Shown piece by piece: positions 1 to 6,367 of a stretch of DNA of 9,539 nt. Within the stretch, counting starts at the first letter, position 1, and each line of letters opens with the position of its first letter. The notes below the pieces were generated by a model, which saw only the letters and a list, made by a program, of their open reading frames with translations, searched no databases and was not told the origin of the DNA. The stretch covers positions 1-9,539 of the forward strand of contig CAYISF010000028.1 of assembly GCA_964366065.1 (NCBI GenBank). Reading direction: 5' to 3'. Made by a program: the position numbers and the translations under genes. The stretch comes from JBAZYZ01 sp964366065. Its GTDB lineage: Bacteria; Patescibacteriota; Minisyncoccia; Phycocordibacterales; VMEP01.

Positions 1-4
1 CCCA

Positions 5-30
5 GAGTTTTTGTGATTACACAAAAACTC
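5..30 (-). terminator. Hairpin after the last gene of the operon, possible terminator
   Basis: A perfect 11-bp inverted repeat (GAGTTTTTGTG / CACAAAAACTC) with a 4-base loop (ATTA on the plus strand) begins 37 bases beyond the stop codon of the winged-helix gene. Its position at the end of the gene run fits a transcription terminator. No U-tract is visible on the minus strand, but only four bases follow the stem before the window ends, and a T run may lie outside. It could equally be an RNA-stabilising 3' hairpin or the terminator of a convergent gene. Confidence 0.5.
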
Positions 31-40
31 CACCCACCCG

Positions 41-52
41 TGCGTGCACGCA
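41..52. repeat. Perfect 12-bp palindrome
   Basis: TGCGTGCACGCA is its own reverse complement. It lies between the stop codon at 68-70 and the hairpin at 5-30. A dimeric DNA-binding protein could use such a site, and the adjacent gene encodes a winged-helix protein, but a site at the 3' end of that gene is an unusual place for an operator. Function unknown. Confidence 0.3.
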
Positions 53-67
53 AATTCACTCCCTTGA

Positions 68-757
68 TTAAATTCTAGAATACGAAACTCCTGCTCCGGT
101 TCTGCCATTCTGTTTTATTTTTCCTTCTTTCTCAAGCTGTGAAAGATATCTTGTTGCAGTTGCATCAGAGACATGAAGCAATTTTTCCACTTCATCGTTC
201 GTGATTTTAGCTTTCTCAAGAAACAAAGACATGACGCGATCCAGTTTCTTTCTTTTTCTGAATTGCATTGCATTTCTAGCCATCATTAGAAGTTCCTTTG
301 CTTTTTGAGATTTGAGATACGAAATTTTGGGTTTTTCCTTTTCGGGTTCAGGTTCGGGAGTTTCTATTGGTTTTGGTTCTTCCTCCGCCTCGCTGACGCT
401 CGGCTCGGATTCGGGTAACGGCTCATTTACCGGTATTTGAGGCGTTTCAGCTTCGGGGGCAGTTTCTAGCGGTTGAATTTCAGCCGGAGGCTGTTCAGCC
501 TCGGGCTGAGGCTCGGGGACAGATTCATTTTGATCCTTATTTTCGGCCTCTTTTTCAGGTTCTATATGGGTAGAATTTGAGGGTGGTATATTGTTACTTT
601 CATCACTAAAACCTTCCCTAGAAGCCTCCGTGGCCCCAGAGGGCACTTCGGCAGGGGTGGAAACTGTCGCAGGAATGGGTGCATCAGCCGTAGGCTCTTG
701 GGGGCTTGGTGGAATAGAGGGTTCTGCTGGAGTTGGGTTTTGGGGTTCGTCTGACAT
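68..757 (-). CDS. Winged-helix DNA-binding protein with long Pro/Glu-rich N-terminal region
   Basis: A 229-residue protein with no signal peptide or membrane segment, so probably cytoplasmic. Residues 1-145 are low-complexity and dominated by Pro, Glu, Ser, Thr and Ala (PEPEPEKEKPK near the end), and are likely disordered. A basic helix follows (about 147-170, FRKRKKLDR), then a compact winged-helix fold at about 170-229: helix MSLFLEKAKI, a helix-turn-helix with TNDEVEKLLHVS and ATATRYLSQLEKEG, and a short wing KIKQNGRTGAGVSYSRI. The HTH part resembles DeoR/MarR-type domains in general; I cannot assign a family. The ATG at 755-757 is preceded by AGGGAG (761-766), a Shine-Dalgarno-like site only 3 bases away. 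It is the last gene of the run, 32 bases after the coiled-coil cohesin gene, so it may act in the same pathway, for example as a regulator. The target is unknown. Confidence 0.8.
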   Translation of the reverse strand: MSDEPQNPTPAEPSIPPSPQEPTADAPIPATVSTPAEVPSGATEASREGFSDESNNIPPSNSTHIEPEKEAENKDQNESVPEPQPEAEQPPAEIQPLETAPEAETPQIPVNEPLPESEPSVSEAEEEPKPIETPEPEPEKEKPKISYLKSQKAKELLMMARNAMQFRKRKKLDRVMSLFLEKAKITNDEVEKLLHVSDATATRYLSQLEKEGKIKQNGRTGAGVSYSRI

Positions 758-789
758 ATACTCCCTGAATAATTAAAAAGCTAAAATTT

Positions 790-2232
790 TTATTTCACTT
801 CTTTCTCAATATCTTCAATCTCTTTTCTGATAAATTTCTCGGCCTCATCTAAATCTTTCCTCAACCGTTTAACGATCCTTTCTTCTTCCTTGGTCAGTTG
901 TCGTTTGGTGCGCGTTTTTTCAAGCATTTTGATTTGCTCTCGAATATCTTCTTTTAACAAGTCAGAGGATTTATGCAAAGCGGACTCCGCTTCACGCACT
1001 CCCTTTTTTACCGTTCGTCGCAGGCGCAAAAACTTATACCAGCCATACCAAAACACAAGCAGAAGAAAAAGAAAAGCAATAATGAAAATAATGATTACCG
1101 GAAATTTTGTTATTTTCGTCTCTGTTTTCTCCGCAACTTCCGGCGCCGGAAGAATGGTAAACTCCTCGGTGGCAACGGCATAATTTTCCGCGTTATCGTA
1201 AGCTTGAACCAGAATGCTTCGTTTGCCCGGATTTTGCAGAGGCAATGTATAAGGGTTGCTCTTCACAACTTCCGGCGCCACGGGGAAAAATTCGCCTTCG
1301 CCGATTTTTATTTTGTAATAGTTAACACCGGAGAGAGAGTCTGTGGTGTCAAAAACCACTGTCGGCCTCGGATTCTTCGTTTCAATGCCATCAATAAACT
1401 TTATGGCAAACGGTTCCGGTGACTCTGTATCAATCTGAAATTGAAAATGAGAAATATTTCCCCAGCCGTTTTTATTTCTCAATTGGACGTGAAAATAGTA
1501 CATGCCGTCTTTGACTTTGCTGATTTCCTTTTCTGAAATAGGTGGGTTATACAAAACTGTTGGTTTAGTGCCGGGATTTTTGTCGTAAAGAATTCTTGTC
1601 GCGATTATGTCTTTGGATAAAGTCCAAATAAATTTAGGGCTGGAGTTGTTATACCACTTATTCGGGTCAGGATGAGTTGGGGAAGAAATTGCTGGCGCCG
1701 GTGGTATGCCAGAAACCGCAGAAGGAATCGTTGTTTTGGAAACACTTGGCGCAGCGCCACCTAAACTAAACTGGGCCTTTCCCAAACTGGATAAAATGTT
1801 TGTACCCTTGCCGTCATTGGCGAGTACCGAACCGGAAGAAAAACTAAGCGAAGCGACACCCGCCGCCTTTATTTTGAAGTTTATGGCAAGGACTTTCCCT
1901 TTTGCACCCTTAAACCCCGGATTAAGAACCACTCCTTCAAAGTTGATCGTGCCCACTGAATTTGAAAAGGACGGCTCTTGCACCCAAAGAGTAAAAATAG
2001 AACCGGTTTTAGAAAGTGAAGTAACTTCCAGTTTATCCGGGGGAAATGAAATAACACCCGAAGCGGCATTCATCGTCTGATCGGCGCTTCCCACATATAC
2101 GCTGACCGATAAAGTCTGGCCCACGGTATAGGAACCGGAGGCGGGAGAAAAAGAAAGCGTTGCCGCGTCGGCGGATATCGGTAAAAAGCCAAAAAACAAA
2201 AATATTAGCGCGATTTTATAAATTTTTGCCAT
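790..2232 (-). CDS. Membrane-anchored cohesin-like surface protein with cytoplasmic coiled-coil tail
   Basis: A 480-residue protein. Residues 1-23 are a signal peptide (cleavage after ADA). Residues 25-157 look like a cohesin domain: a beta-rich start (SFSPASGSYTVGQTLSVSVY), a central VISFPPDKLEV strand pair, and the late motif VLANDGKGTNILSS shared with the next cohesin protein. A Pro/Ser linker (160-190) leads to two Ig/Fn3-like regions (about 195-268 and 272-360; DTTDSLSGVNYYKI is typical of such repeats). A transmembrane helix spans about 377-400. The final 78 residues are highly charged and helical (REAESALHKSS, LRKDLDEAEKFIRKEIEDIEKE), a probable cytoplasmic coiled coil. The ATG at 2230-2232 lies inside the preceding gene (28-base overlap), so translation is probably coupled. 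It could hold a dockerin protein at the cell surface and relay binding inside. Fold assignment is by pattern only. Confidence 0.82.
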   Translation of the reverse strand: MAKIYKIALIFLFFGFLPISADAATLSFSPASGSYTVGQTLSVSVYVGSADQTMNAASGVISFPPDKLEVTSLSKTGSIFTLWVQEPSFSNSVGTINFEGVVLNPGFKGAKGKVLAINFKIKAAGVASLSFSSGSVLANDGKGTNILSSLGKAQFSLGGAAPSVSKTTIPSAVSGIPPAPAISSPTHPDPNKWYNNSSPKFIWTLSKDIIATRILYDKNPGTKPTVLYNPPISEKEISKVKDGMYYFHVQLRNKNGWGNISHFQFQIDTESPEPFAIKFIDGIETKNPRPTVVFDTTDSLSGVNYYKIKIGEGEFFPVAPEVVKSNPYTLPLQNPGKRSILVQAYDNAENYAVATEEFTILPAPEVAEKTETKITKFPVIIIFIIAFLFLLLVFWYGWYKFLRLRRTVKKGVREAESALHKSSDLLKEDIREQIKMLEKTRTKRQLTKEEERIVKRLRKDLDEAEKFIRKEIEDIEKEVK

Positions 2233-3080
2233 AATCTTTTTTTCACGATGTACCCGGCGAGCATCAGGCTTACTATCAGTATACCAAGAATCTCATAATT
2301 TTTGTACCAAGGGCGGAAGTTTGGAGAAAAAAAAATTTTGGTTCGCTCATTGCCGGTCTTGTCAACGGCTTTTACAAAAATTTTCTTGTCTAGCTTTTGG
2401 TTTTGTAAAAGATAAGGACTTTCAGCAATGTGAAACTTGCTCCAAAATCCTTCGCGAACTTCGTAATGGTCAATTCCCGACCCTTTGTCTTGTGTGGCAA
2501 AGATAAGAACATTTTTCCCGTCAAAAAACGCGGAGTCGTTCACCACTATCGGCATAAAGTCTTCCGGCCGTTCCGTGTCCGTCAATTTTTCTTTCGGCGC
2601 GCTGTTGTCTCCGGGTTTTATAAAAACTGTTGTATCATGAGTGGAGAGCATTGCTTGACTGCCTAATCCGTCATTCAATAACGCTTTGGTATCCCGTAGC
2701 GCGACAGAGGCAAGGCCGTTATTTTTCGCTTCAAAAACTACGGAAAAGATACGATTGTTTGTTCCGCTAAACCCTCCCGGTGTAATACCTGAAAATAAAA
2801 TAATACCCGATGTCTCACGAGGTTTTTCAACCCAAAAATTTATAACGGAGTTGCCGTCGCGGATATCTTTCACCAGAAGCTTGTCCGCAGAAAATACAAG
2901 CTGTCCTTCAATCGCATTTAAGGACTCTTCCGAACGAATAATTATGTCCACCAAGAATTGTTCACCGGAGTTAACTTCCAGTTTATTCGTATTCAAGCGA
3001 ATTTCAGCGGCAAAAACTGGCGTGGCGTAGAATGCAAACAATAAAAGAAAAGATAATGTTGTTTTAATAAAGATATTCAT
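2205..3080 (-). CDS. Membrane-anchored cohesin-like surface protein
   Basis: A 291-residue protein. Residues 1-24 are a signal peptide (cleavage near VFA). Residues 26-155 resemble a cohesin domain: IRLNTNKLEVNSGEQFLVDI, GQLVFSADKLLVKDI, FSGITPGGFSG and the late motif ALLNDGLGSQAMLST, matching the downstream paralogue feature by feature. Residues 172-250 form a second, Ig/Fn3-like beta region (QDKGSGIDHYEVREG, VKAVDKTGNERTKIFF). A transmembrane helix covers about 262-279, followed by a short basic cytoplasmic end (KKRLWQKFIKSR). It starts at ATG 3078-3080, four bases after the dockerin gene stops, and its 3' end overlaps the next gene by 28 bases. Known cohesins bind dockerins, so the gene just upstream is the obvious candidate partner. 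A run of nine A (2327-2335, plus strand) lies in the coding region without breaking the frame. Confidence 0.82.
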   Translation of the reverse strand: MNIFIKTTLSFLLLFAFYATPVFAAEIRLNTNKLEVNSGEQFLVDIIIRSEESLNAIEGQLVFSADKLLVKDIRDGNSVINFWVEKPRETSGIILFSGITPGGFSGTNNRIFSVVFEAKNNGLASVALRDTKALLNDGLGSQAMLSTHDTTVFIKPGDNSAPKEKLTDTERPEDFMPIVVNDSAFFDGKNVLIFATQDKGSGIDHYEVREGFWSKFHIAESPYLLQNQKLDKKIFVKAVDKTGNERTKIFFSPNFRPWYKNYEILGILIVSLMLAGYIVKKRLWQKFIKSR

Positions 3081-3084
3081 AAAA

Positions 3085-4131
3085 TTATCCTGTCCAATAA
3101 TAAGCCATAATGCTAAAATCTGTCAAGTCAACTTTCCCATCGCCATTTAACCGCTCTTTTTCTTTCACCGAAAACTCCGCATCTATCGGCTGCTTGTACC
3201 AATATGCCGCGATAGAAAAGTCAACGAGGTTCACCCGGCCGTCATTATTTAAATCGCCTTTGAGTATATTTAAAGACTGGGCAAACACATTTTTCGCGCC
3301 AACCGTAAAACTAACGGTCCTGCTAAAAGAACTAATCTCCTCGCCCAAAGCCGCTTTTGATTTTGTGAGATGTTGTCCCATTTCAAGAATAGAAGTGTCA
3401 AAATTAAGTAAATACACTCCGCCGGCGTCCGATATTTTCTTTATAAAAAATTCTTCTTCCGAGTTGACGCTGATGGTGACTTCGGATGAAGGAATACTCT
3501 GCCCAAAAATCGCAATATTTTCACCCCGTTTCACTTCGCTTTTATCCACCGCGATGGTCGGCGTCAGAAAAATACCGCTCACCTTGGCGGTAACGCCGGA
3601 AACAATATAGCTGGGAAAAGTAAATAAATTTGATCGTATTCCTTTGCTGTCCTCTCCATATACGGCGAAATTATAATTGCCCGTGGAAAGTCCCGCGAGA
3701 GAAATTTCAAAACGAGCATCCGGCCCGGCAATGGTGGAAACAGCAATTTGCCCGTCTTTGAGCACAACCACTTTGCTTAACGGATAGGCCCGGCCGGAGA
3801 AAACCATGCCCGTGGTTGGCGCGACATTGCCACCGCCGCCTCCACCTCCGCCGGAAGATGGCGGTGGGGTAGAAATACACTGCGAAGTGTTGTAGGTACA
3901 GTTCGCTTTACAGCTTAATGAACCCCCGCCAAATCCAACGCTGACGCAGGTGGCGCCGCCGAGATTAGAACCGTCGCACTGCTCGCCACTTCCAATAATT
4001 CCATCACCGCAGACAGGACCGGGAACGGTGGCATTTATATTGACATTCTCTGATGCCGCAAAAAGCGGGCTAGGCAACCCCGCCATAAAGAGACTGGAAA
4101 AAATAAAAAATAAAGTAAGTAAAACATTCAT
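3085..4131 (-). CDS. Secreted protein with Cys-rich module and C-terminal dockerin domain
   Basis: A 348-residue protein. The signal peptide is residues 1-25. Residues 41-85 form a six-cysteine module starting CGDGIIGSGEQCDG (C41, C52, C62, C74, C78, C85), like the Cys-rich DUF4215/Myxococcus-type repeats of surface proteins, probably disulfide-bonded. A Pro/Ser/Gly linker with eight consecutive Gly (94-101) follows, then two beta-rich, Ig-like regions (about 105-185 and 188-280). Residues 287-348 are a type I dockerin: loop 1 GDLNNDGRVNLVDFS has calcium ligands D293, N295, D297, N301 and D304; loop 2 RLNGDGKVDLTDFS has N329, D331, D335 and D338 but Arg at position 1 (R327). There is no membrane anchor, so retention on the cell probably depends on binding the two cohesin proteins encoded next. 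The ATG at 4129-4131 overlaps the upstream TGA (ATGA), a sign of coupled translation. Confidence 0.88.
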   Translation of the reverse strand: MNVLLTLFFIFSSLFMAGLPSPLFAASENVNINATVPGPVCGDGIIGSGEQCDGSNLGGATCVSVGFGGGSLSCKANCTYNTSQCISTPPPSSGGGGGGGGNVAPTTGMVFSGRAYPLSKVVVLKDGQIAVSTIAGPDARFEISLAGLSTGNYNFAVYGEDSKGIRSNLFTFPSYIVSGVTAKVSGIFLTPTIAVDKSEVKRGENIAIFGQSIPSSEVTISVNSEEEFFIKKISDAGGVYLLNFDTSILEMGQHLTKSKAALGEEISSFSRTVSFTVGAKNVFAQSLNILKGDLNNDGRVNLVDFSIAAYWYKQPIDAEFSVKEKERLNGDGKVDLTDFSIMAYYWTG

Positions 4132-5162
4132 TCATTTTTTTTATGCTTCTTTCGCATCTGTTGCATTGCCTGCAAAATAACATGGTGGTCCCATTTTTTG
4201 AGCACTATCATTCCAAGAAATCCAATAATTGCCAAGATGATAACTACGATAAGGAGCAGTTGCCACGGAATAACGAAGAAGCTGTATTTGGCATTTGCGT
4301 TTTGATTGGTCGCGCTCCAAGTCAAGTTGAGCTTGGCCGTATACCAGCCAAAATGAAACTCGCTCCATTGTTGTCCGGCTATTTCAAAAAATCCCGGTTC
4401 TTCTTTCACGCCTGTTATTTTAATATCCGATTCTTTTATTTTTTGCTCCCAAAATACTTCAAATTTTCTGGCGCTAGCGGGCAGGACGCTTCCTTCTTTT
4501 TCGTTCACCGGAAGAGTCGCCGAAGTCAAACCGAATAAATTCTTTATTTTAATTTCTCCTTTGGGCACTGTGCGGTCGCCACCGGTATTGTTAAAACGAT
4601 AGGCGAAAGTTATCGGAAGCGAGCTGAAAAATTTATCTTTGGCGCCAAATTCCAAAAGTCCGCCGCTCTCCTCTACCGCGCCGGAAACTTTCAGCAACAT
4701 AAGAACGCCTAACCTCCCCCCGACTGCCACTTGTCCCCCCGTACTGGCTGCAGGCGGAGTTTGCCCCCACAAAACAGCGGCGAAATATCCGCCCGGCTCG
4801 GTGTTTTGAGGTATCACAACGCTAAAAGGGATAGTTTTTTCTTCCTTGGGCTGGAGAGTCACTTTTTCTTCCGTTTTAATCCAAGTGGCTAAACCAATTC
4901 TCTCGGGAAGAAAAAAGGGCGCGCCGGATTCTCCTCTGGCTTCAAAATTCTCAACAGAAGAATAAAATGTTTTGGTCTCATCCTGCTCATTAAAAAGTTT
5001 CAGCTCGCCCTCTAGGGTTTGGCCCGGGTCGCCGGATAACTCCATCTTGACCGGCGAGATGGTCAGAGCCTGCGCTTGAAACGGTAAAATAATCGCGCCC
5101 ACTAAAAACAAAATTGTAATGATTAAATTCGGGTATCTCATAATTTTTTTGTCGTATTTCAT
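4128..5162 (-). CDS. DUF916-like (WxL-interacting-type) membrane-anchored surface protein
   Basis: A 344-residue protein. The signal peptide ends near residue 32 (FQAQA). Residues 33-160 match the pattern of DUF916/WxLIP N-terminal domains: LTISPVKMELSGDPGQTLEG at the mature start, then KLFNEQDETKTFYSSVENF, VTLQPKEEKTIPFSVVIPQN and PGGYFAAVLWG. A second beta-rich region (about 165-285) takes the place of the DUF3324-like domain. A transmembrane helix spans about 296-322 and the end is a basic cytoplasmic tail (MRKKHKKNE). In Gram-positive bacteria proteins of this layout are encoded beside WxL-domain proteins and bind them and peptidoglycan; here it directly follows two WxL-like genes. The start is ATG 5160-5162, 9 bases after the previous stop; a second in-frame ATG (5139-5141, Met8) would give a cleaner signal peptide. 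Neither has a clear Shine-Dalgarno site. Confidence 0.8.
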   Translation of the reverse strand: MKYDKKIMRYPNLIITILFLVGAIILPFQAQALTISPVKMELSGDPGQTLEGELKLFNEQDETKTFYSSVENFEARGESGAPFFLPERIGLATWIKTEEKVTLQPKEEKTIPFSVVIPQNTEPGGYFAAVLWGQTPPAASTGGQVAVGGRLGVLMLLKVSGAVEESGGLLEFGAKDKFFSSLPITFAYRFNNTGGDRTVPKGEIKIKNLFGLTSATLPVNEKEGSVLPASARKFEVFWEQKIKESDIKITGVKEEPGFFEIAGQQWSEFHFGWYTAKLNLTWSATNQNANAKYSFFVIPWQLLLIVVIILAIIGFLGMIVLKKWDHHVILQAMQQMRKKHKKNE

Positions 5163-5171
5163 GTTATGTGA

Positions 5172-6236
5172 TTAAAAAGTGGCGGTAGCCGTATAAGTCA
5201 AAGTGGTGGTATAGCTTCCGGCCTCGGTCGCGCCCGAAATATTTGTAAGATAGGAAACGGTAAAGGCGGAGGCGTTGATTCCACCCGTAGCGCTCGCAAT
5301 CGTTTCTCCGGTCACAAACCGAAAGTTGTCGACGGTAGCGTAGCCAGTAGCGGCAACTCCAAGCGGTGCCGAACCCGAAACTTCCGCTCCGACATTGGGA
5401 GTGGTATTATCTTTTAGATTAATCCCAAATTGTTCAGTGGTAGGCACGGTAGTACAGCCCGATGCGCAGGCGGTAATGGTATTAGCATCCGAAGTCAGAG
5501 TGGTTCCAGCAACAGTTACCACCATTGAAGCCGCGTTGGTGGCAACCGTAAATGTATGCGAGCCGGTAACCGCTGCGGTTGAAGAAAGCGTTCCCAAAGC
5601 AAGAGTGGTCGCGCCCAAGCTGAAAGTTATAGTCTGGGCTACTGTGGAAGAAACCGCCACTTGGTCGTCAGTCAGGATATTAACCGTAATATTTTGCGAA
5701 GTTTCCGATCCAGCCACAACAGTGATTACTTTTTCACCGCTGGTGGATGGATTTTCATATTGGGAATTTGCCGCGCCACCCGTGGCATTTTCTCCTATTT
5801 TTATACAAACCTCCGAAGCGGCGCCAATAATCGCCGAAGCGCCACCGGAAGTAAGAGTAAGGATGCGATTTACTGTTCCGCTGAATACGGCATTCCATTG
5901 AGAAGCTGTGGCGCCAGAAGCAACAAGGGTTTCATCTATAGCTCCATCGCATACATTGTCCGGACTGGTGTCTTCAAGTAAGTCAACATCGCTGAAGTCA
6001 AGAGGCCCGCTAGTATCGCCAGTTGCCGATGACCCGTCAAAATCAGCGGGGAAAGTAATTACGATGGTCTGTCCGGATGTCACACCCAGAGAAGTTCTGA
6101 ATTGTATGGCGTGGTCGGAAAGCACTTGGGGAGTACCGTCGGATAATCCCTGTCGGGACATAGTATCATAGGCATTTGTTATCGCGGCATTAGCTATTTG
6201 CGCGAACGGCAAAACAAGAACTGCAATGAGCAACAA
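5172..6236 (-). CDS. Secreted beta-rich surface protein with WxL-like C-terminal domain; start out of frame (phase-variable candidate)
   Basis: The continuous frame gives 354 residues from a TTG at 6234-6236, but that start yields a signal peptide with no basic n-region (MLLIAVLVLPFAQIANA). The natural start is probably ATG 6304-6306, separated by the TC repeat at 6265-6282 and currently out of frame; one more repeat unit would give a 378-residue protein. The mature part has two regions: residues 18-195, beta-rich and threonine-rich (SGQTIVITFPADF; two Cys, C96 and C144), and residues 200-354, a WxL-like domain with TFSLGATTLALGTLSS, FTVATNAASMVVTVAGTTL, EQFGINL and the final EAGSYTTTLTYTATATF. 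The C-terminal half is paralogous to the preceding gene. No membrane anchor follows the signal peptide. A dedicated promoter lies at about 6326-6355. Likely a surface adhesin or wall-associated protein; the exact role is unknown. Confidence 0.75.
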   Translation of the reverse strand: MLLIAVLVLPFAQIANAAITNAYDTMSRQGLSDGTPQVLSDHAIQFRTSLGVTSGQTIVITFPADFDGSSATGDTSGPLDFSDVDLLEDTSPDNVCDGAIDETLVASGATASQWNAVFSGTVNRILTLTSGGASAIIGAASEVCIKIGENATGGAANSQYENPSTSGEKVITVVAGSETSQNITVNILTDDQVAVSSTVAQTITFSLGATTLALGTLSSTAAVTGSHTFTVATNAASMVVTVAGTTLTSDANTITACASGCTTVPTTEQFGINLKDNTTPNVGAEVSGSAPLGVAATGYATVDNFRFVTGETIASATGGINASAFTVSYLTNISGATEAGSYTTTLTYTATATF

Positions 6237-6258
6237 AATCAGTCCCGAACTTACTATC

Positions 6259-6306
6259 TTATAAGAGAGAGAGAGAGAGAGACGGAATTTTTATCTTTTT
6301 TATCAT
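6259..6306 (-). other. Displaced 5' end of the 5172-6236 gene (out-of-frame start)
   Basis: ATG at 6304-6306 opens a 15-codon frame (MIKKIKIPSLSLSLL) that ends at TAA 6259-6261. It has the lysine-rich n-region that the downstream signal peptide lacks. GGTGG (6315-6319), a weak Shine-Dalgarno match, sits 8 bases upstream, and a TATAAT box lies at 6326-6331. Adding one TC unit, or removing two, joins this start to the main frame through ..SLSYKIVSSGLIL into the hydrophobic core. Confidence 0.65.
6265..6282. repeat. (GA)9 dinucleotide microsatellite in a 5' coding region
   Basis: Nine GA units on the plus strand, which are nine TC units in the sense of transcription. The repeat lies between the likely ATG (6306) and the signal-peptide core of the downstream surface gene. 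Such tracts change length by slipped-strand mispairing. In-frame expression from ATG 6306 would occur at 7, 10 or 13 units and be lost at 8, 9, 11 or 12. The observed 9 predicts OFF. Confidence 0.85.
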
Positions 6307-6325
6307 AATTTTTGCCACCGACTTG

Positions 6326-6355
6326 ATTATACTATATTTATAAAAAATACACACC
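6326..6355 (-). promoter_or_regulatory. Putative internal promoter for the 5172-6306 surface gene
   Basis: In the 131-base gap between genes, the minus strand carries TATAAT (6331-6326), a perfect sigma-70-type -10 box, preceded by an AT-rich spacer and a poor -35 (GGTGTG or GTGTGT around 6349-6355). Transcription would begin near 6319, leaving a very short leader of about 13 bases before ATG 6306. This supports 6306, not 6236, as the start. Confidence 0.55.
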
Positions 6356-6367
6356 TTAACCTTACCA

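Noticed and set aside
758..789. Terminator between the cohesin and winged-helix genes
   Set aside because: Only a short AAAAA/TTTTT match without a GC stem is present, so read-through is more likely.
2327..2335. A9 run in the 2205-3080 gene as a second phase-variable switch
   Set aside because: The frame is intact and the run lies near the 3' end, so a length change would only alter the last domain and membrane anchor; AT-rich coding sequence easily produces such runs.
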